NCBI RefSeq assembly: GCF_014189535.1
Contig: NZ_CP050307.1
Location: 1,054,001-1,118,000 of the forward strand
Direction of reading: 5' to 3'
DNA: 64,000 bases
From: Rhizobium lusitanum
Lineage (GTDB): Bacteria > Pseudomonadota > Alphaproteobacteria > Rhizobiales > Rhizobiaceae
Shown here: piece after piece, positions 43,228 to 52,566 of the stretch
Layout of the letters: each line of letters begins with the position of its first letter
How positions within the stretch are numbered: position 1 is the first letter of the stretch
Notes under the pieces: generated by a model
What the model was told of the DNA's origin: nothing
Databases searched by the model: none
What the model saw: the letters and a program-made list of their open reading frames with translations, nothing else
Program-made: the position numbers and the translations under genes

Positions 43228-44106
43228 ATGAGAAACCTACCCCTCGCCTCCCTACGCGCCTTCGAGGCAGCAGCGCGTCACGAGAGCTTCGTCAAGGCCG
43301 CTACCGAGCTCAATCTGACTGCGGCCGGCGTCAGCCAGCATGTGCGAACGGTGGAAAATTGGCTAAACGTCCCGCTCTTCGTGCGACAGACGCGTGGCGT
43401 CGCGCTGACCGCTGCTGGCCGCGAGTTCGGCGGGGCTGTGACACAGGGGCTCGGACATATCGAAACCGCCGCCAGTCAACTGCGGCTTGAGATCCACAGC
43501 CGCCCGATCGGCATTGCCTGCATCGCGTCGATGGCAACGCGATGGCTCATTCCGCAATTGCCGAGGTTCCGGGCGGCTTATCCAGACATTCGCATCAACA
43601 TCGTCTATGCGCTTGAGGCAAAGACGCCCGAGGCAGCCGGTGTCGATCTGCTGATACGCCACGGACCGCGTCCAAGCCCAAGCGCAGTGGAGCTTCTGCG
43701 TGCAGAAACGCGCCCCACCTGCTCGGCGGAATTCCGGGCTCGCCACGGCGAGCTTGAAATGCCGCATGATCTGGCCAACGTCGAACTCCTTCATGACGAG
43801 ACCACCGATGCCTGGGCACGCTGGTTCGCCATCGCCGGCCTCCAGAAGACGCCCAAGGCCGGCCCCATCTTCGCCGATTTCAACTTGATGATTGGATCGA
43901 TCATCGGCGGCCAGGGCATCGGCCTTTGCCCTACCGCGCTGATCGTAGATGAGCTGGCGCAAGGATCATTGGTGACGCTGTCCGACACAGCCTCGGATAA
44001 GGACAAAGCCTATTGGCTCATCGAGGCAAAGAGCCTTTCCAATGAGGCCAAAACGTTTCGTGACTGGCTGGTTGTGGCAAGCCGGGAACGTTCCATCCAC
44101 GGCTAG
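43228..44106 (+). CDS. LysR-family transcriptional regulator (GcvA-like)
   Basis: 292-aa regulator with the GcvA/AmpR-type N-terminus LASLRAFEAAARHESFVKAA and the helix-turn-helix around LTAAGVSQHVRTVENWLNV. The sensor domain begins GIACIASMATRWLIPQLPRF. Divergent from the DUF1989 gene across 158 bases, its probable target. The stop codon shares the tetranucleotide CTAG with the convergent SDR gene. Confidence 0.92.
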   Translation: MRNLPLASLRAFEAAARHESFVKAATELNLTAAGVSQHVRTVENWLNVPLFVRQTRGVALTAAGREFGGAVTQGLGHIETAASQLRLEIHSRPIGIACIASMATRWLIPQLPRFRAAYPDIRINIVYALEAKTPEAAGVDLLIRHGPRPSPSAVELLRAETRPTCSAEFRARHGELEMPHDLANVELLHDETTDAWARWFAIAGLQKTPKAGPIFADFNLMIGSIIGGQGIGLCPTALIVDELAQGSLVTLSDTASDKDKAYWLIEAKSLSNEAKTFRDWLVVASRERSIHG

Positions 44107-44837
44107 TGAGGACTGGCGGTCGGTCGAATGATGATTTCGCTGACATCGACATCTTCGGGCTGGCTGAGTGCGTAAAGGATCGAATTCGCCACGGCTTCCG
44201 GACTGATGGCGGTCGCCCGCCAGATTCGCATCGCCTCTCGCGCGCTGTCGTCACTGATGGTGTCGGCAAGTTCCGACGTGGTGACACCGGGCGATATGAT
44301 CGTGACGCGGATGCGGTCTTCCTCCTGCCGAAGGCCATCGGAGATTGCCCGAACCGCGAACTTTGTGGCGCAATAAACGGCGGCTGTAGGCGAGACGCTG
44401 TGGCCGCCGATCGACGAGACGTTGACGATGTGGCCCGTGCCCTGCGCCTTCATGATCGGTAGGGCAGCGGCAATTCCGTAAAGCACACCTTTGATATTGA
44501 CATCCACCATCCGGTCCCATTCATCGACCTTCAGTGCCTCCATCGGCGATAGCGGCATGACGCCCGCATTGTTGACGATGGCGTCGAGCCGGCCGAATTC
44601 CGCGACGGCATAGTTCGCGAAGGCCCTAACGTCTTCTACCGATGTCACATCAAGCCTCCGCGTCCGGACCAAACCACCGGCCGCGCCAATCTCATCAGCC
44701 AGTTCTTCCAGACGATCCTCGCGGCGCGCACCGATGACAACGCGGGCTCCTGCTGCAACCAAAACCCGCGCGGTCGCTGCGCCGATGCCGCTGCTTGCGC
44801 CAGTTATGGCGACGACTCTACCATCTATATTGGACAT
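44103..44837 (-). CDS. Short-chain dehydrogenase/reductase
   Basis: 244-aa SDR from the ATG at 44837 (AGGAGC upstream). The cofactor motif is AITGASSGIGAATARVLVAA, with NNAGV later and the active-site VYCATKFAVRA (Tyr-x-x-x-Lys). The GARREDRLEELADEIG segment suggests NADP preference. Related to YdfG-type serine or 3-hydroxy acid dehydrogenases. It is 24 bases after the next SDR, so the two form an operon. Substrate unknown. Confidence 0.92.
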   Translation of the reverse strand: MSNIDGRVVAITGASSGIGAATARVLVAAGARVVIGARREDRLEELADEIGAAGGLVRTRRLDVTSVEDVRAFANYAVAEFGRLDAIVNNAGVMPLSPMEALKVDEWDRMVDVNIKGVLYGIAAALPIMKAQGTGHIVNVSSIGGHSVSPTAAVYCATKFAVRAISDGLRQEEDRIRVTIISPGVTTSELADTISDDSAREAMRIWRATAISPEAVANSILYALSQPEDVDVSEIIIRPTASPH

Positions 44838-44861
44838 GTTTGCTCCTTGCATATTTGGCTG

Positions 44862-45704
44862 TTAGGCGGGGAAATCGGCGCTGAGCGTGGTTTCCGCCCA
44901 GGCGTCAAAGTTGGCCCTGAGGGCATCAAGGCGTTCACGCGCGATCTTCAGCGCGGGAGCGCCGAGCAGAAGCCGTAACGGCGGCTCTTTCGCCTCATAG
45001 GCGGTGATGATCGCGGCTGCGGCCCGGACGGGATCGCCCGGCTGGTTGCCGGAGACGGCCCGAGTCGCCTGGCGGCGCTTGCCGGCCGTTTCCGCGTAAT
45101 CGTCAATCACCGTCCCGGATTCGATCATCGAGCGGCCTGCCCAATTGGTACGGAAGGCCCCGGGTTCCACGATGGTCAGCTTGATCCCGAGCAGGGCAAC
45201 CTCATGGGAGAGCGATTCCGACAAGGCTTCGACCGCAAACTTCGTGGCGTGGTAGTAGCCGGTCGCTGCGAAGGCGACGAGGCCACCGAGCGACGATATG
45301 TTGAAGATGTGACCATGGCGTTGGGCCCGCATACCCGGCAAAACTCGCTTCGTAACGGAGATTAGGCCAAAAACATTTGTCTCGAACTGATCGCGGATTT
45401 CCCTATCGTCGCCTTCCTCAATCGCAGCGAGATAGCCGTAGCCCGCATTGTTGACGAGGACGTCAATCGTTCCGAAATGTCCTTGCGCAGCCGCAACAGC
45501 CGTGTCGATCGAGGCCTTGTCGGTCACGTCGAGCCGCAGTGCCAGCGCGCGGTCGCCATAGCGCGAAGTCAGTTCCGCCAGCGCCTCGGTATTGCGCGCC
45601 GTGATGGCCGCGCGCCAGCCGCGTTCGAGAACAGCTTCGGCCAAAGCACGGCCGAGCCCGGAAGAAGCACCTGTGATGAACCAGGCGGGATTTGTCGTTG
45701 TCAT
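44862..45704 (-). CDS. Short-chain dehydrogenase/reductase
   Basis: 280-aa classical SDR. The cofactor motif is FITGASSGLGRALAEAVLER, then VLVNNAGYGYLAAIEEGD and the active-site GYYHATKFAVEAL (Tyr and Lys). The C-terminal portion (PLRLLLGAPALKIARERLDA) is typical of rhizobial oxidoreductases of this subgroup. Lies 24 bases upstream of the second SDR, and 57 bases after the Atu4866-like gene; the three may be cotranscribed. Confidence 0.92.
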   Translation of the reverse strand: MTTTNPAWFITGASSGLGRALAEAVLERGWRAAITARNTEALAELTSRYGDRALALRLDVTDKASIDTAVAAAQGHFGTIDVLVNNAGYGYLAAIEEGDDREIRDQFETNVFGLISVTKRVLPGMRAQRHGHIFNISSLGGLVAFAATGYYHATKFAVEALSESLSHEVALLGIKLTIVEPGAFRTNWAGRSMIESGTVIDDYAETAGKRRQATRAVSGNQPGDPVRAAAAIITAYEAKEPPLRLLLGAPALKIARERLDALRANFDAWAETTLSADFPA

Positions 45705-45761
45705 GTCTCATCCTTTCGGCCGGAAACCGGCCTGTCTTTTTCTGCGCAGCAAGATCCGGCG

Positions 45762-46001
45762 TCACTGACGACGAAGGATCATGCCCGCATGATGGAGGGT
45801 ATTGTCGTCAACGAAGTCGCCGTCGGCGGTAAATCCGGTGTCGTCCCAATAGTCGATATGGGTGCCGGCAACCTCGTATCGTCCACGATAGGCACTCCCG
45901 CGATTGCCGCGTGCCTCGTCGTAACGGCCATTGGCAAGAAGTTCATGCCGGATATGGCCGTCGTCGGTAATCCACATGCCGACATAAGAATGGTCTGCCA
46001 T
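45762..46001 (-). CDS. Atu4866-like small protein
   Basis: 79-aa protein beginning at an ATG at 46001 with AAGGAG upstream; the longer frame of 183 codons is not needed. It reads YVGMWITDDGHIRHELLANG, then RYDEARGNRGSAYRGRYEV and HIDYWDDTGFTADGDF, and looks like a small beta-rich domain seen in Agrobacterium Atu4866. Such genes are often next to SDRs and LysR regulators, as here. Function unknown. Confidence 0.82.
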   Translation of the reverse strand: MADHSYVGMWITDDGHIRHELLANGRYDEARGNRGSAYRGRYEVAGTHIDYWDDTGFTADGDFVDDNTLHHAGMILRRQ

Positions 46002-46112
46002 GTCTTTCTCCTTCGTACCACGTGCGTCGTTGAGCGATGCGTGGAACATAAGACGATGCTTTGGCGTGATCCAGTTGCCAATCGAATGCAAGCTGGTTAG
46101 TGTAACTAACCA

Positions 46113-47018
46113 ATGACCGACGACTTTGAAGGTATTTCTGTATTCCTGGCGATCGCGGAAGCACGCAATTTTCGCGTGGCTGGCGAGCGCCTTGGCGTCA
46201 CCCGATCGGCGATCAGCCAATCGCTGCAGCGACTTGAGGACAGAATTGGAGCAGCCCTTGTTCAAAGGACGACCCGTAGCGTCCGCCTCACCGAGGCCGG
46301 GGAGCTGTTCCATGATCTCGTCCGCCCGTCAGCCGATCAGGTGTCTCACGCCATCCAGGCAATCCGAGAAGTGCAGGCGCGACCGAGCGGCCTTCTGAGG
46401 ATCGCCACATCGTCGATCGCTGAGCGTTTCATATCGGGGTCGTTGCTCGCAGGCTTTCTCGAAGCCTACCCGAACGTCAAACTCGATATCACCGTCACCG
46501 ATGACGAATTCGACATTGTTGCGGCCGGATTTGACGCCGGTGTCCGACTTGGGGAGGTGATCGCGCAGGATATGATCGCCGTGCCTGTCTCAGCGCCACA
46601 GCGGCAATGCGCCGTGGCATCGCCAGCCTATCTTGAACGCCGCGGGGCGCCTCGAAACCCGCGCGAACTCGTCGAACATATCTGCATCGGCTGGCGTCCA
46701 AGACCGGATGCCGCCCCCTATCGCTGGGAGTTCACGGAAGGAGGACGGGATTACGATGTCGCCGTCAATCCAGCGCTCACGACCAACGACATGGGAATGA
46801 TGATCCGCATGGCCCGCGCCGGCGCCGGTCTCACCTTCGGCATGATCGAGACGTTCGAGCCCTATTTTGCCCGCAACGAACTCGTGCCTCTCTTGGAAGA
46901 CTACTGCCCTGCCTTTGCAGGCTTCTACCTCTACTACCCAAAGAGGCACCGGCAGCCGCTCAAACTGCGCGCGCTGGTGGAGCATGTCCGCACGTTTGAA
47001 GCTCGGGCTGCGGACTAG
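46113..47018 (+). CDS. LysR-family transcriptional regulator
   Basis: 301-aa LysR protein. The DNA-binding part is RVAGERLGVTRSAISQSLQR (residues about 20-39), and the sensor domain starts LLRIATSSIAERFISGSLLA. Divergent from the Atu4866-like gene and SDR pair across 111 bases, which is the usual arrangement of a LysR regulator and its targets. The effector is unknown. Confidence 0.92.
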   Translation: MTDDFEGISVFLAIAEARNFRVAGERLGVTRSAISQSLQRLEDRIGAALVQRTTRSVRLTEAGELFHDLVRPSADQVSHAIQAIREVQARPSGLLRIATSSIAERFISGSLLAGFLEAYPNVKLDITVTDDEFDIVAAGFDAGVRLGEVIAQDMIAVPVSAPQRQCAVASPAYLERRGAPRNPRELVEHICIGWRPRPDAAPYRWEFTEGGRDYDVAVNPALTTNDMGMMIRMARAGAGLTFGMIETFEPYFARNELVPLLEDYCPAFAGFYLYYPKRHRQPLKLRALVEHVRTFEARAAD

Positions 47019-47076
47019 TCGTTTCCATATCGACTGCCCGCGCAAACGACCGGCCCGATTTCCTGAAATAGCTGGT

Positions 47077-48573
47077 TCAGAAGCCCATGAAGCCCGGTTG
47101 CTCAGCAAGCTTGGGCGCCTTTTCCAAAGCCGTCAGATCAACCCTGGGAACACCGAATTCGGTGTCGCCGGCGAGAATTTCCTCGATCTCGGCCGCCACC
47201 TGCAATACGCCGGCGTCATCGTTCCGCCGGCCGACGATCTGCAGGCCGAAGGGCATGCCGAGTGTGTCGCGGCCGACCGGAATGGTGATCGAGGGATGGC
47301 CGGCAAGGGTCGAGGCATAGGCCATGGCCAGCCAGTGATAGTAGCTTTTGGTCGGTTTTCCGTCGATTTCTTCCGGATAGAGTTCGTGCCAGTCACGCGG
47401 GCTGATCGTTACCGCCGGGCAAAGCACATAGTCATGGGTCTCAAAGAACGTCTGCCAGTCGCGATAGAAGCGACCCTGCTTGACCAGCGCATCGGCGATA
47501 TCGAGCGGACCATAGCTCAGGCCCTCCTCGACATTGGCGCGGACGAGTGCCCCGACCTTGTCCGGATGGGACAGAATCAGCTTGTGATGTGTGCCCAAGA
47601 ACATCACGCCGCGCAGAACCGAAAAGATGCGATCCGCATCGGCGCAATCCGGATGTGTCTCCTCGACCATGCCAAGATGGCTCGACAGTCGCTTTGTCAC
47701 CCGCCTGAAACTATCACGAATAATCCGTTCGGTCGGCGCAAAGCCGAAATCCTCGGTAACGGCGATGCGCAAGGAGGCGAGGTCGGGGCGGCGACCGGCT
47801 CCAAACCGATCCGCCTGCCAGGCGGTCTTGCCATCGACGACAACCGTGTAGGGATCGAGCCTGTCCGGCCGCGCCAATACGGACAGCATCAGAGCGACAT
47901 CGGCAACGTTGCGGCCCATCGGCCCACTGGTCGGCAGTGGCATCAGAGCCATAGCGCGGGTATCACCCGGAACGACGCCCGGCGACGGGCGAAAGCCGAC
48001 GACACCGCAAAAGGCTGCGGGATTGCGCAGGCTGCCACCCGTATCCGATCCGGTCGCCAGTGGCGCCATTCGGGTCGCCAGGAGCACAGCCGAGCCACCG
48101 GAAGAGCCGGCGGCACTCTTCGTCGTGTCATGCGGATTGGCGGTGGCGCCATAGACGGCGTTACGGGTATTGCCGCCGGCGCTCCATTCCGGATTATTGG
48201 TCTTGCCGAACGGGATCGCCCCTGCTTCCCGCATGGCAGCCACGATAGCATCATCCTTGGCGGCGATATTGTCGCGATAAATTTCCGAACCAAAGGTGGT
48301 GGGCAAGCCGGCAACGTCGATCATGTCCTTGACGCCGAAAGGCAGGCCATGCAGCGGGCCGAGCGCTTCGTTGCGCGACACCTTTTCTTCGGCCAGTCTC
48401 GCCTCTTCCAGAACCCTGTCGAAATTATACGCCACTAGAGCGTTCACCGCTGGGTTGAGCGCCTCGACCCGCTCGATACAGGCCTCCGCCAGTTCAACCG
48501 GCGAAAGGCTCTTGCGTCCGATCAGCCGGCGTGCCTCCAGCGCACCGAGATCCGCGGGGTTGGACTTGCTCAT
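47077..48573 (-). CDS. Amidase (amidase-signature family)
   Basis: 498-aa hydrolase of the Ser-cisSer-Lys type, from the ATG at 48573 (AAAGG upstream). The catalytic Lys is in HGLPFGVKDMIDVAGLPT, and the signature stretch begins SAAGSSGGSAVLLATRMAPL with TGSDTGGSLRNPAAFCGV following. It cleaves carboxamides or C-terminal amides; GatA is excluded because no GatBC genes are here. It lies 43 bases after the M20 peptidase gene and ends the peptide or amide uptake operon. Confidence 0.92.
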   Translation of the reverse strand: MSKSNPADLGALEARRLIGRKSLSPVELAEACIERVEALNPAVNALVAYNFDRVLEEARLAEEKVSRNEALGPLHGLPFGVKDMIDVAGLPTTFGSEIYRDNIAAKDDAIVAAMREAGAIPFGKTNNPEWSAGGNTRNAVYGATANPHDTTKSAAGSSGGSAVLLATRMAPLATGSDTGGSLRNPAAFCGVVGFRPSPGVVPGDTRAMALMPLPTSGPMGRNVADVALMLSVLARPDRLDPYTVVVDGKTAWQADRFGAGRRPDLASLRIAVTEDFGFAPTERIIRDSFRRVTKRLSSHLGMVEETHPDCADADRIFSVLRGVMFLGTHHKLILSHPDKVGALVRANVEEGLSYGPLDIADALVKQGRFYRDWQTFFETHDYVLCPAVTISPRDWHELYPEEIDGKPTKSYYHWLAMAYASTLAGHPSITIPVGRDTLGMPFGLQIVGRRNDDAGVLQVAAEIEEILAGDTEFGVPRVDLTALEKAPKLAEQPGFMGF

Positions 48574-48616
48574 GACAACACCTTTCTGAAGGATAGAATG
48601 AAATGTCAGCAAGCCG

Positions 48617-49999
48617 TCAGGCATTTGCCCTCAGGCTGGCTGCATTGTCGGCGATATCGAGGAACAGCGCCGTCATCACCTGCATGCCTTCGCGCGCGAT
48701 CGGGATCAGAACATGCTCGTTCGGCCCGTGCTGGCCGCACTCGGCATGGGAATGGGGAATCCAGATCGTCGGTAGCCCGAGAATTTCGGTAAAGGCATCG
48801 TTCGGCAGCGATCCGGCGAGATTGGGCAAGACATGTGGGCGGCGACCCGCACTGCGCGTAAGGGAGTCCTCGACGAACCGCACCCATGGATGGTCCGGTG
48901 AAAAGCGCGTCGCCCGGAATGCCTCGCCGCGAGCGGCGCGCACCTCGACCATCGGAAAGCCATTGGCGTCGAGATGGCGGCGCAGAGCCGGAATGATATT
49001 GTCGATGTCCGTGCCGACCACGAAGCGCAGCTGACAGGCGGCCCGCGCCGAACCCGATATGGCGTTCTGCGGCGCATCGATATTGCCGGAGGACAAGGCG
49101 AGAACGGCGAAGGAGTTCCAGCCGAAGACCCGTTCGCTCGGCGTCAGATCGCGCTCGCCCCAATCGGCATCGTGTCTCCGTGGCGGCAGGTCGCGAAGGA
49201 CGGCGCGGATATCGGGCGTGAGGCTCGTCGGTCGCCATTCGGCAATCTTGATCTGGCCGCGCGCATCGGTGATCGTCGCGATTGCCTGGGCGAGAATAAT
49301 GGCCGGATCGGCAAGCAGGCCGCCGAAATTGCCGGAATGATGATCTCCGTCGCGCAGGTTGACGATGAGATTGATGGACATGCCGCCACGCGATCCCATG
49401 AACATGGTCGGCGTGTCCACCGCCAAACGCGGACCGTCGGAGGCGATCAGCACATCCGCCGCAAGGCGTTCCCGGTTGGCTTTGAAGAATTCTCGCAGGC
49501 CGAAGGAGCCGGTTTCCTCGGCCATCTCCAGAATGATCTTCGCGTTGAAACCGAGACGGCCGGTCTTTCGGATCAGCAGTTCAAGCGCCTTGATGTTGAT
49601 GAGATGTTGGATCTTGTTGTCCGCCGTGCCCCGGCCGTAAAGCTTGTCGTCTTCGCGAGTAAGCTTGAACGGCTCAAGGCCCTCGCGCCAGCGATGCGCT
49701 TCGCCATTGCACACATCGCCATGGCCATAGACCAGCACGGTCGGCAATTCCTCGCCCTCGATGCGGCTGGCGATCAAGAGCGGCGCTCCCCCCTCCCGCG
49801 GATTATCGAAGATCTCGACGGAAAAACCCATGGAAAGCAGCAGCGGCTGCATTTCCTTCTCCAGATAGGCCTGAAGCTCCTCACGTCGACCTTCGGACTG
49901 GCTGACGGAACGTCGCGCCACGAGCCTCGCGAGGTCCGCCTCGAGCCCGCCGCTGTCGACATAATTGCGGGCGGCCTCGATCACTTGCACTCTGTCCAT
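48617..49999 (-). CDS. M20-family metallopeptidase
   Basis: 460-aa di-zinc peptidase or deacylase. Zinc ligands are in VLVYGHGDVCNG, LYGRGTADNKIQ and LEMAEETGSFGL (catalytic Glu), with SDGPRLAVDTPT following. A lid-type dimerisation domain lies in residues about 200-310. Members hydrolyse dipeptides or N-acyl/carbamoyl amino acids. It starts 9 bases downstream of the tandem ATPase, inside the same operon, so it should process the imported compound. Confidence 0.92.
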   Translation of the reverse strand: MDRVQVIEAARNYVDSGGLEADLARLVARRSVSQSEGRREELQAYLEKEMQPLLLSMGFSVEIFDNPREGGAPLLIASRIEGEELPTVLVYGHGDVCNGEAHRWREGLEPFKLTREDDKLYGRGTADNKIQHLINIKALELLIRKTGRLGFNAKIILEMAEETGSFGLREFFKANRERLAADVLIASDGPRLAVDTPTMFMGSRGGMSINLIVNLRDGDHHSGNFGGLLADPAIILAQAIATITDARGQIKIAEWRPTSLTPDIRAVLRDLPPRRHDADWGERDLTPSERVFGWNSFAVLALSSGNIDAPQNAISGSARAACQLRFVVGTDIDNIIPALRRHLDANGFPMVEVRAARGEAFRATRFSPDHPWVRFVEDSLTRSAGRRPHVLPNLAGSLPNDAFTEILGLPTIWIPHSHAECGQHGPNEHVLIPIAREGMQVMTALFLDIADNAASLRANA

Positions 50000-50007
50000 G
50001 GAACTGC

Positions 50008-51663
50008 CTACCTCGTTGCGTCGGCAGCGGACAACGCTGCCATATTGGGCGCTTCCCAGCCGCGACCGGGCATGGCCGCAAGCAGTTGGCGCGTATAGGA
50101 ATGTTGGGGATTACCGAAGATGTCGTTGACGGCACCGTACTCGACCACCTCCCCCTTCGACATGACAAGAATATGGTCCGAAATCTCGGCGGCAACCCTA
50201 AGATCATGGGTGATGAAAATCACCGTCAGGCCGACGCTCTTCCGGATGTCGTCGAGGAGTTTCAGCACATCTTTCTGCACCGAAACGTCGAGGGCCGAGA
50301 CCGCTTCATCGGCAATCAGGATCTTCGGCTCGACCATGAGCGCGCGGGCAATCGAGATGCGCTGGCGCTGCCCTCCGGAAAACTGCACCGGATAGCGGTC
50401 AAGCGCATCCTCTTCGAGACGGACGATCTTCATCAGTTCCCGCGCCTTTTCCATCGCCTGCTTGCGCGGCACGCCGAAATTGACGGGGCCTTCGACGAGG
50501 AGATCGCCGATGGTCCGGCGTGGATTGAGCGAGCCGTAGGGATCCTGGAAGACGATCTGGATATGCTTGCGGAAATTGCGCCGTCCAGCCGCTGTTCTCA
50601 TATCCAGCCGGTTATTGCCAATCCAAATAGAACCCTCGTCTGGCTCTACGAGACCCATCAGGCAGCGCACCAGCGTCGTCTTGCCGGAACCCGATTCACC
50701 GACGATACCGAGCGTCTGGCCCTCGAGCACGGTGAAATCTGTCGGCTTAACGGCTTGAACCTTGCGGGCCGGTCTGAACAATGTGCGGGCGGTTGAAAAC
50801 GTCTTCTCGATGCCGGCGACACGCAGCGCGATCGGTGCGGACATCTCGGGATTTCCCTTACCGCCGTGGCGTTTCGGGACGGCATCAATCAGCATGCGCG
50901 TATAGGGATGACTGGGGCTGTTGAGCACCTGCTCGACGGTTCCCTGCTCGACCACCACGCCTTTCTGCATGACGACAACGCGGTCGGCGATCTCCGCCAC
51001 CACGTCGAAGTCATGGGTGACGAACAGGATACCGGCCCTGCGGCTTTCCTTCAGCACCTTGAACATGTCGAGGATCTGCGCCTGCGTCGTCACGTCGAGC
51101 GCCGTGGTCGGCTCGTCTGCGATCAGCAGGCGTGGCTCCATGGCAAGCGCGATGGCGATGACGATCCGCTGGCGCTGGCCGCCGGACAATTGGTGCGGAT
51201 AGGCATGGTAGAGCCGCTCCGGTTCGGGAAGCCGCACTTCCGTGAGAAGCGCCATGGTGCGCTCGCGCCGCTCAGCCTTCGAGAGCTTGGTATGAGCCTT
51301 GAAAACCTCTTCGATCTGATCGCCGACCGTGTAGCATGGGTTGAGAGCGCTCATCGGCTCCTGGAAGATCATGCCCATGCGGTTGCCGCGCAGGCCGAAA
51401 TGTTCGGTCTCGGAGAGTTTGAGCACGTCACGCCCCTCGAACAGGATTTCTCCGGCGGACGGCTTCAGCACCTTCGGTAGGAGACCCATCGCGGCAAAGG
51501 AAGTGATCGACTTTCCGGAGCCGGATTCCCCGACGATGCAGAGGATTTCCTTCTCGCGGATATCGAGCGACAGATTGCTGACGGCGTGCGGACGATCGCC
51601 TCCCCTTGGGAGATCGATGGTCAGGTTACGGATCGAAAGGACGGGTTCGACGGCGTTCGTCAT
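50008..51663 (-). CDS. Dpp/Gsi-type ABC importer ATPase, tandem two-domain
   Basis: 551-aa ATPase with two nucleotide-binding domains in one chain, as in GsiA. The first domain has [20 protein letters not shown] and [20 protein letters not shown]; the second has [20 protein letters not shown] and [20 protein letters not shown]. The longer open frame upstream to 52329 is the shifted dppC remnant. The true ATG at 51663 shares its A with the dppC stop (TGATG). Serves the importer of the amidase/M20 operon. Confidence 0.93.
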   Translation of the reverse strand: MTNAVEPVLSIRNLTIDLPRGGDRPHAVSNLSLDIREKEILCIVGESGSGKSITSFAAMGLLPKVLKPSAGEILFEGRDVLKLSETEHFGLRGNRMGMIFQEPMSALNPCYTVGDQIEEVFKAHTKLSKAERRERTMALLTEVRLPEPERLYHAYPHQLSGGQRQRIVIAIALAMEPRLLIADEPTTALDVTTQAQILDMFKVLKESRRAGILFVTHDFDVVAEIADRVVVMQKGVVVEQGTVEQVLNSPSHPYTRMLIDAVPKRHGGKGNPEMSAPIALRVAGIEKTFSTARTLFRPARKVQAVKPTDFTVLEGQTLGIVGESGSGKTTLVRCLMGLVEPDEGSIWIGNNRLDMRTAAGRRNFRKHIQIVFQDPYGSLNPRRTIGDLLVEGPVNFGVPRKQAMEKARELMKIVRLEEDALDRYPVQFSGGQRQRISIARALMVEPKILIADEAVSALDVSVQKDVLKLLDDIRKSVGLTVIFITHDLRVAAEISDHILVMSKGEVVEYGAVNDIFGNPQHSYTRQLLAAMPGRGWEAPNMAALSAADATR

Positions 51664-52565
51664 CAGTTTCTGCCCTCCGGCGCGGTGATGTCGCGGATGC
51701 CATCCCCCAGCATGTTGATCGCAAAGACCAGTACGAACAGCGCGATACCTGGAATGGTGATCAACCAGCTCTCGAACAGCAGCATTTCCTTGCCCTCGGA
51801 AATCATCAGGCCCCAGGATGGGGTCGGCGGCTGCACGCCAAGGCCGAGGAAGGACAGGGCTGCTTCCAGAATAATGGCGTGCGCCATTTCCAGCGTGACG
51901 ATCACGATCAGTGCATTCATGACATTGGGCAGCACATCCTTGAAGAGGATGCGCGGAAGGCTTGCCCCGAGCACTTCCGCCGCCGCGATGTAGTCCGCCT
52001 GGCGTACCTGCATGGTCGCGCTTCGCAGCACCACCGCGAACCGATCCCAGAGCAGCAGGCCCAATATCGAAACCACGACCGTCAGCGAACCGCCGAAAAG
52101 TGCAACGACCGCGAGAGAGACCAGCGTCGCCGGCAGGGCAAGCCGCACCGACACAATGAACATCACGACGGCGTCCACCTTGCCGCCGAAATAGCCGCCG
52201 AGAATGCCGAGCGTGGTGCCGATTACAGCGGAGATCATCGCCGCCGGTAAAGCCGATCATCAGGGAGACGCGGGCGCCATAGATCAGTCGCGAAAGATAG
52301 TCGCGACCAAGCGCATCCGTTCCGAGCAAATGCTTCCAATCCCCCCAAGGAAGACCGGCGGAGCAAGCCGTGCCAGAAGATCCTGCTTGTAGGGATTATG
52401 AGGTGCGATCAACGGTGCGAAAAGCGCAATCAGGGCGATGATCAGCAGGATGCCAAATCCCACCAAGAAGCCCCGATGCTTCAGCGCCCTGCGCGCGAAC
52501 ACCCTCGATGGTGCCGGAGTGGCTACTGCCTGGATGACGGTTGCGGTCTGGGACATGTCGTTCAT
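51663..52565 (-). pseudogene. Dpp/Gsi-type ABC permease (DppC-like), broken by two frameshifts
   Basis: A 300-aa permease is recoverable only by correcting two shifts. The first 73 codons read normally to LARLAPPVFLGG, then a C6 run on the plus strand (52341-52346) is one base short; adding one gives DWKHLLGTDALGRDYLSRLI. An extra base near 52246 restores the frame into MISAVIGTTLGILGGYFGG. As written the protein stops after 93 residues. The two shifts have opposite sign, so an assembly error is as likely as a true inactivation. The rest of the permease is intact to the end. Confidence 0.85.
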
Positions 52566-52566
52566 C

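Noticed and set aside
46867..48438. 523-codon open frame on the plus strand
   Set aside because: Antisense to the amidase gene, with no domain and no plausible ribosome binding site; a shadow.
50008..52329. One 773-codon ATPase open frame
   Set aside because: The first 220 codons are the shifted dppC sequence; the true ATPase begins at 51663.
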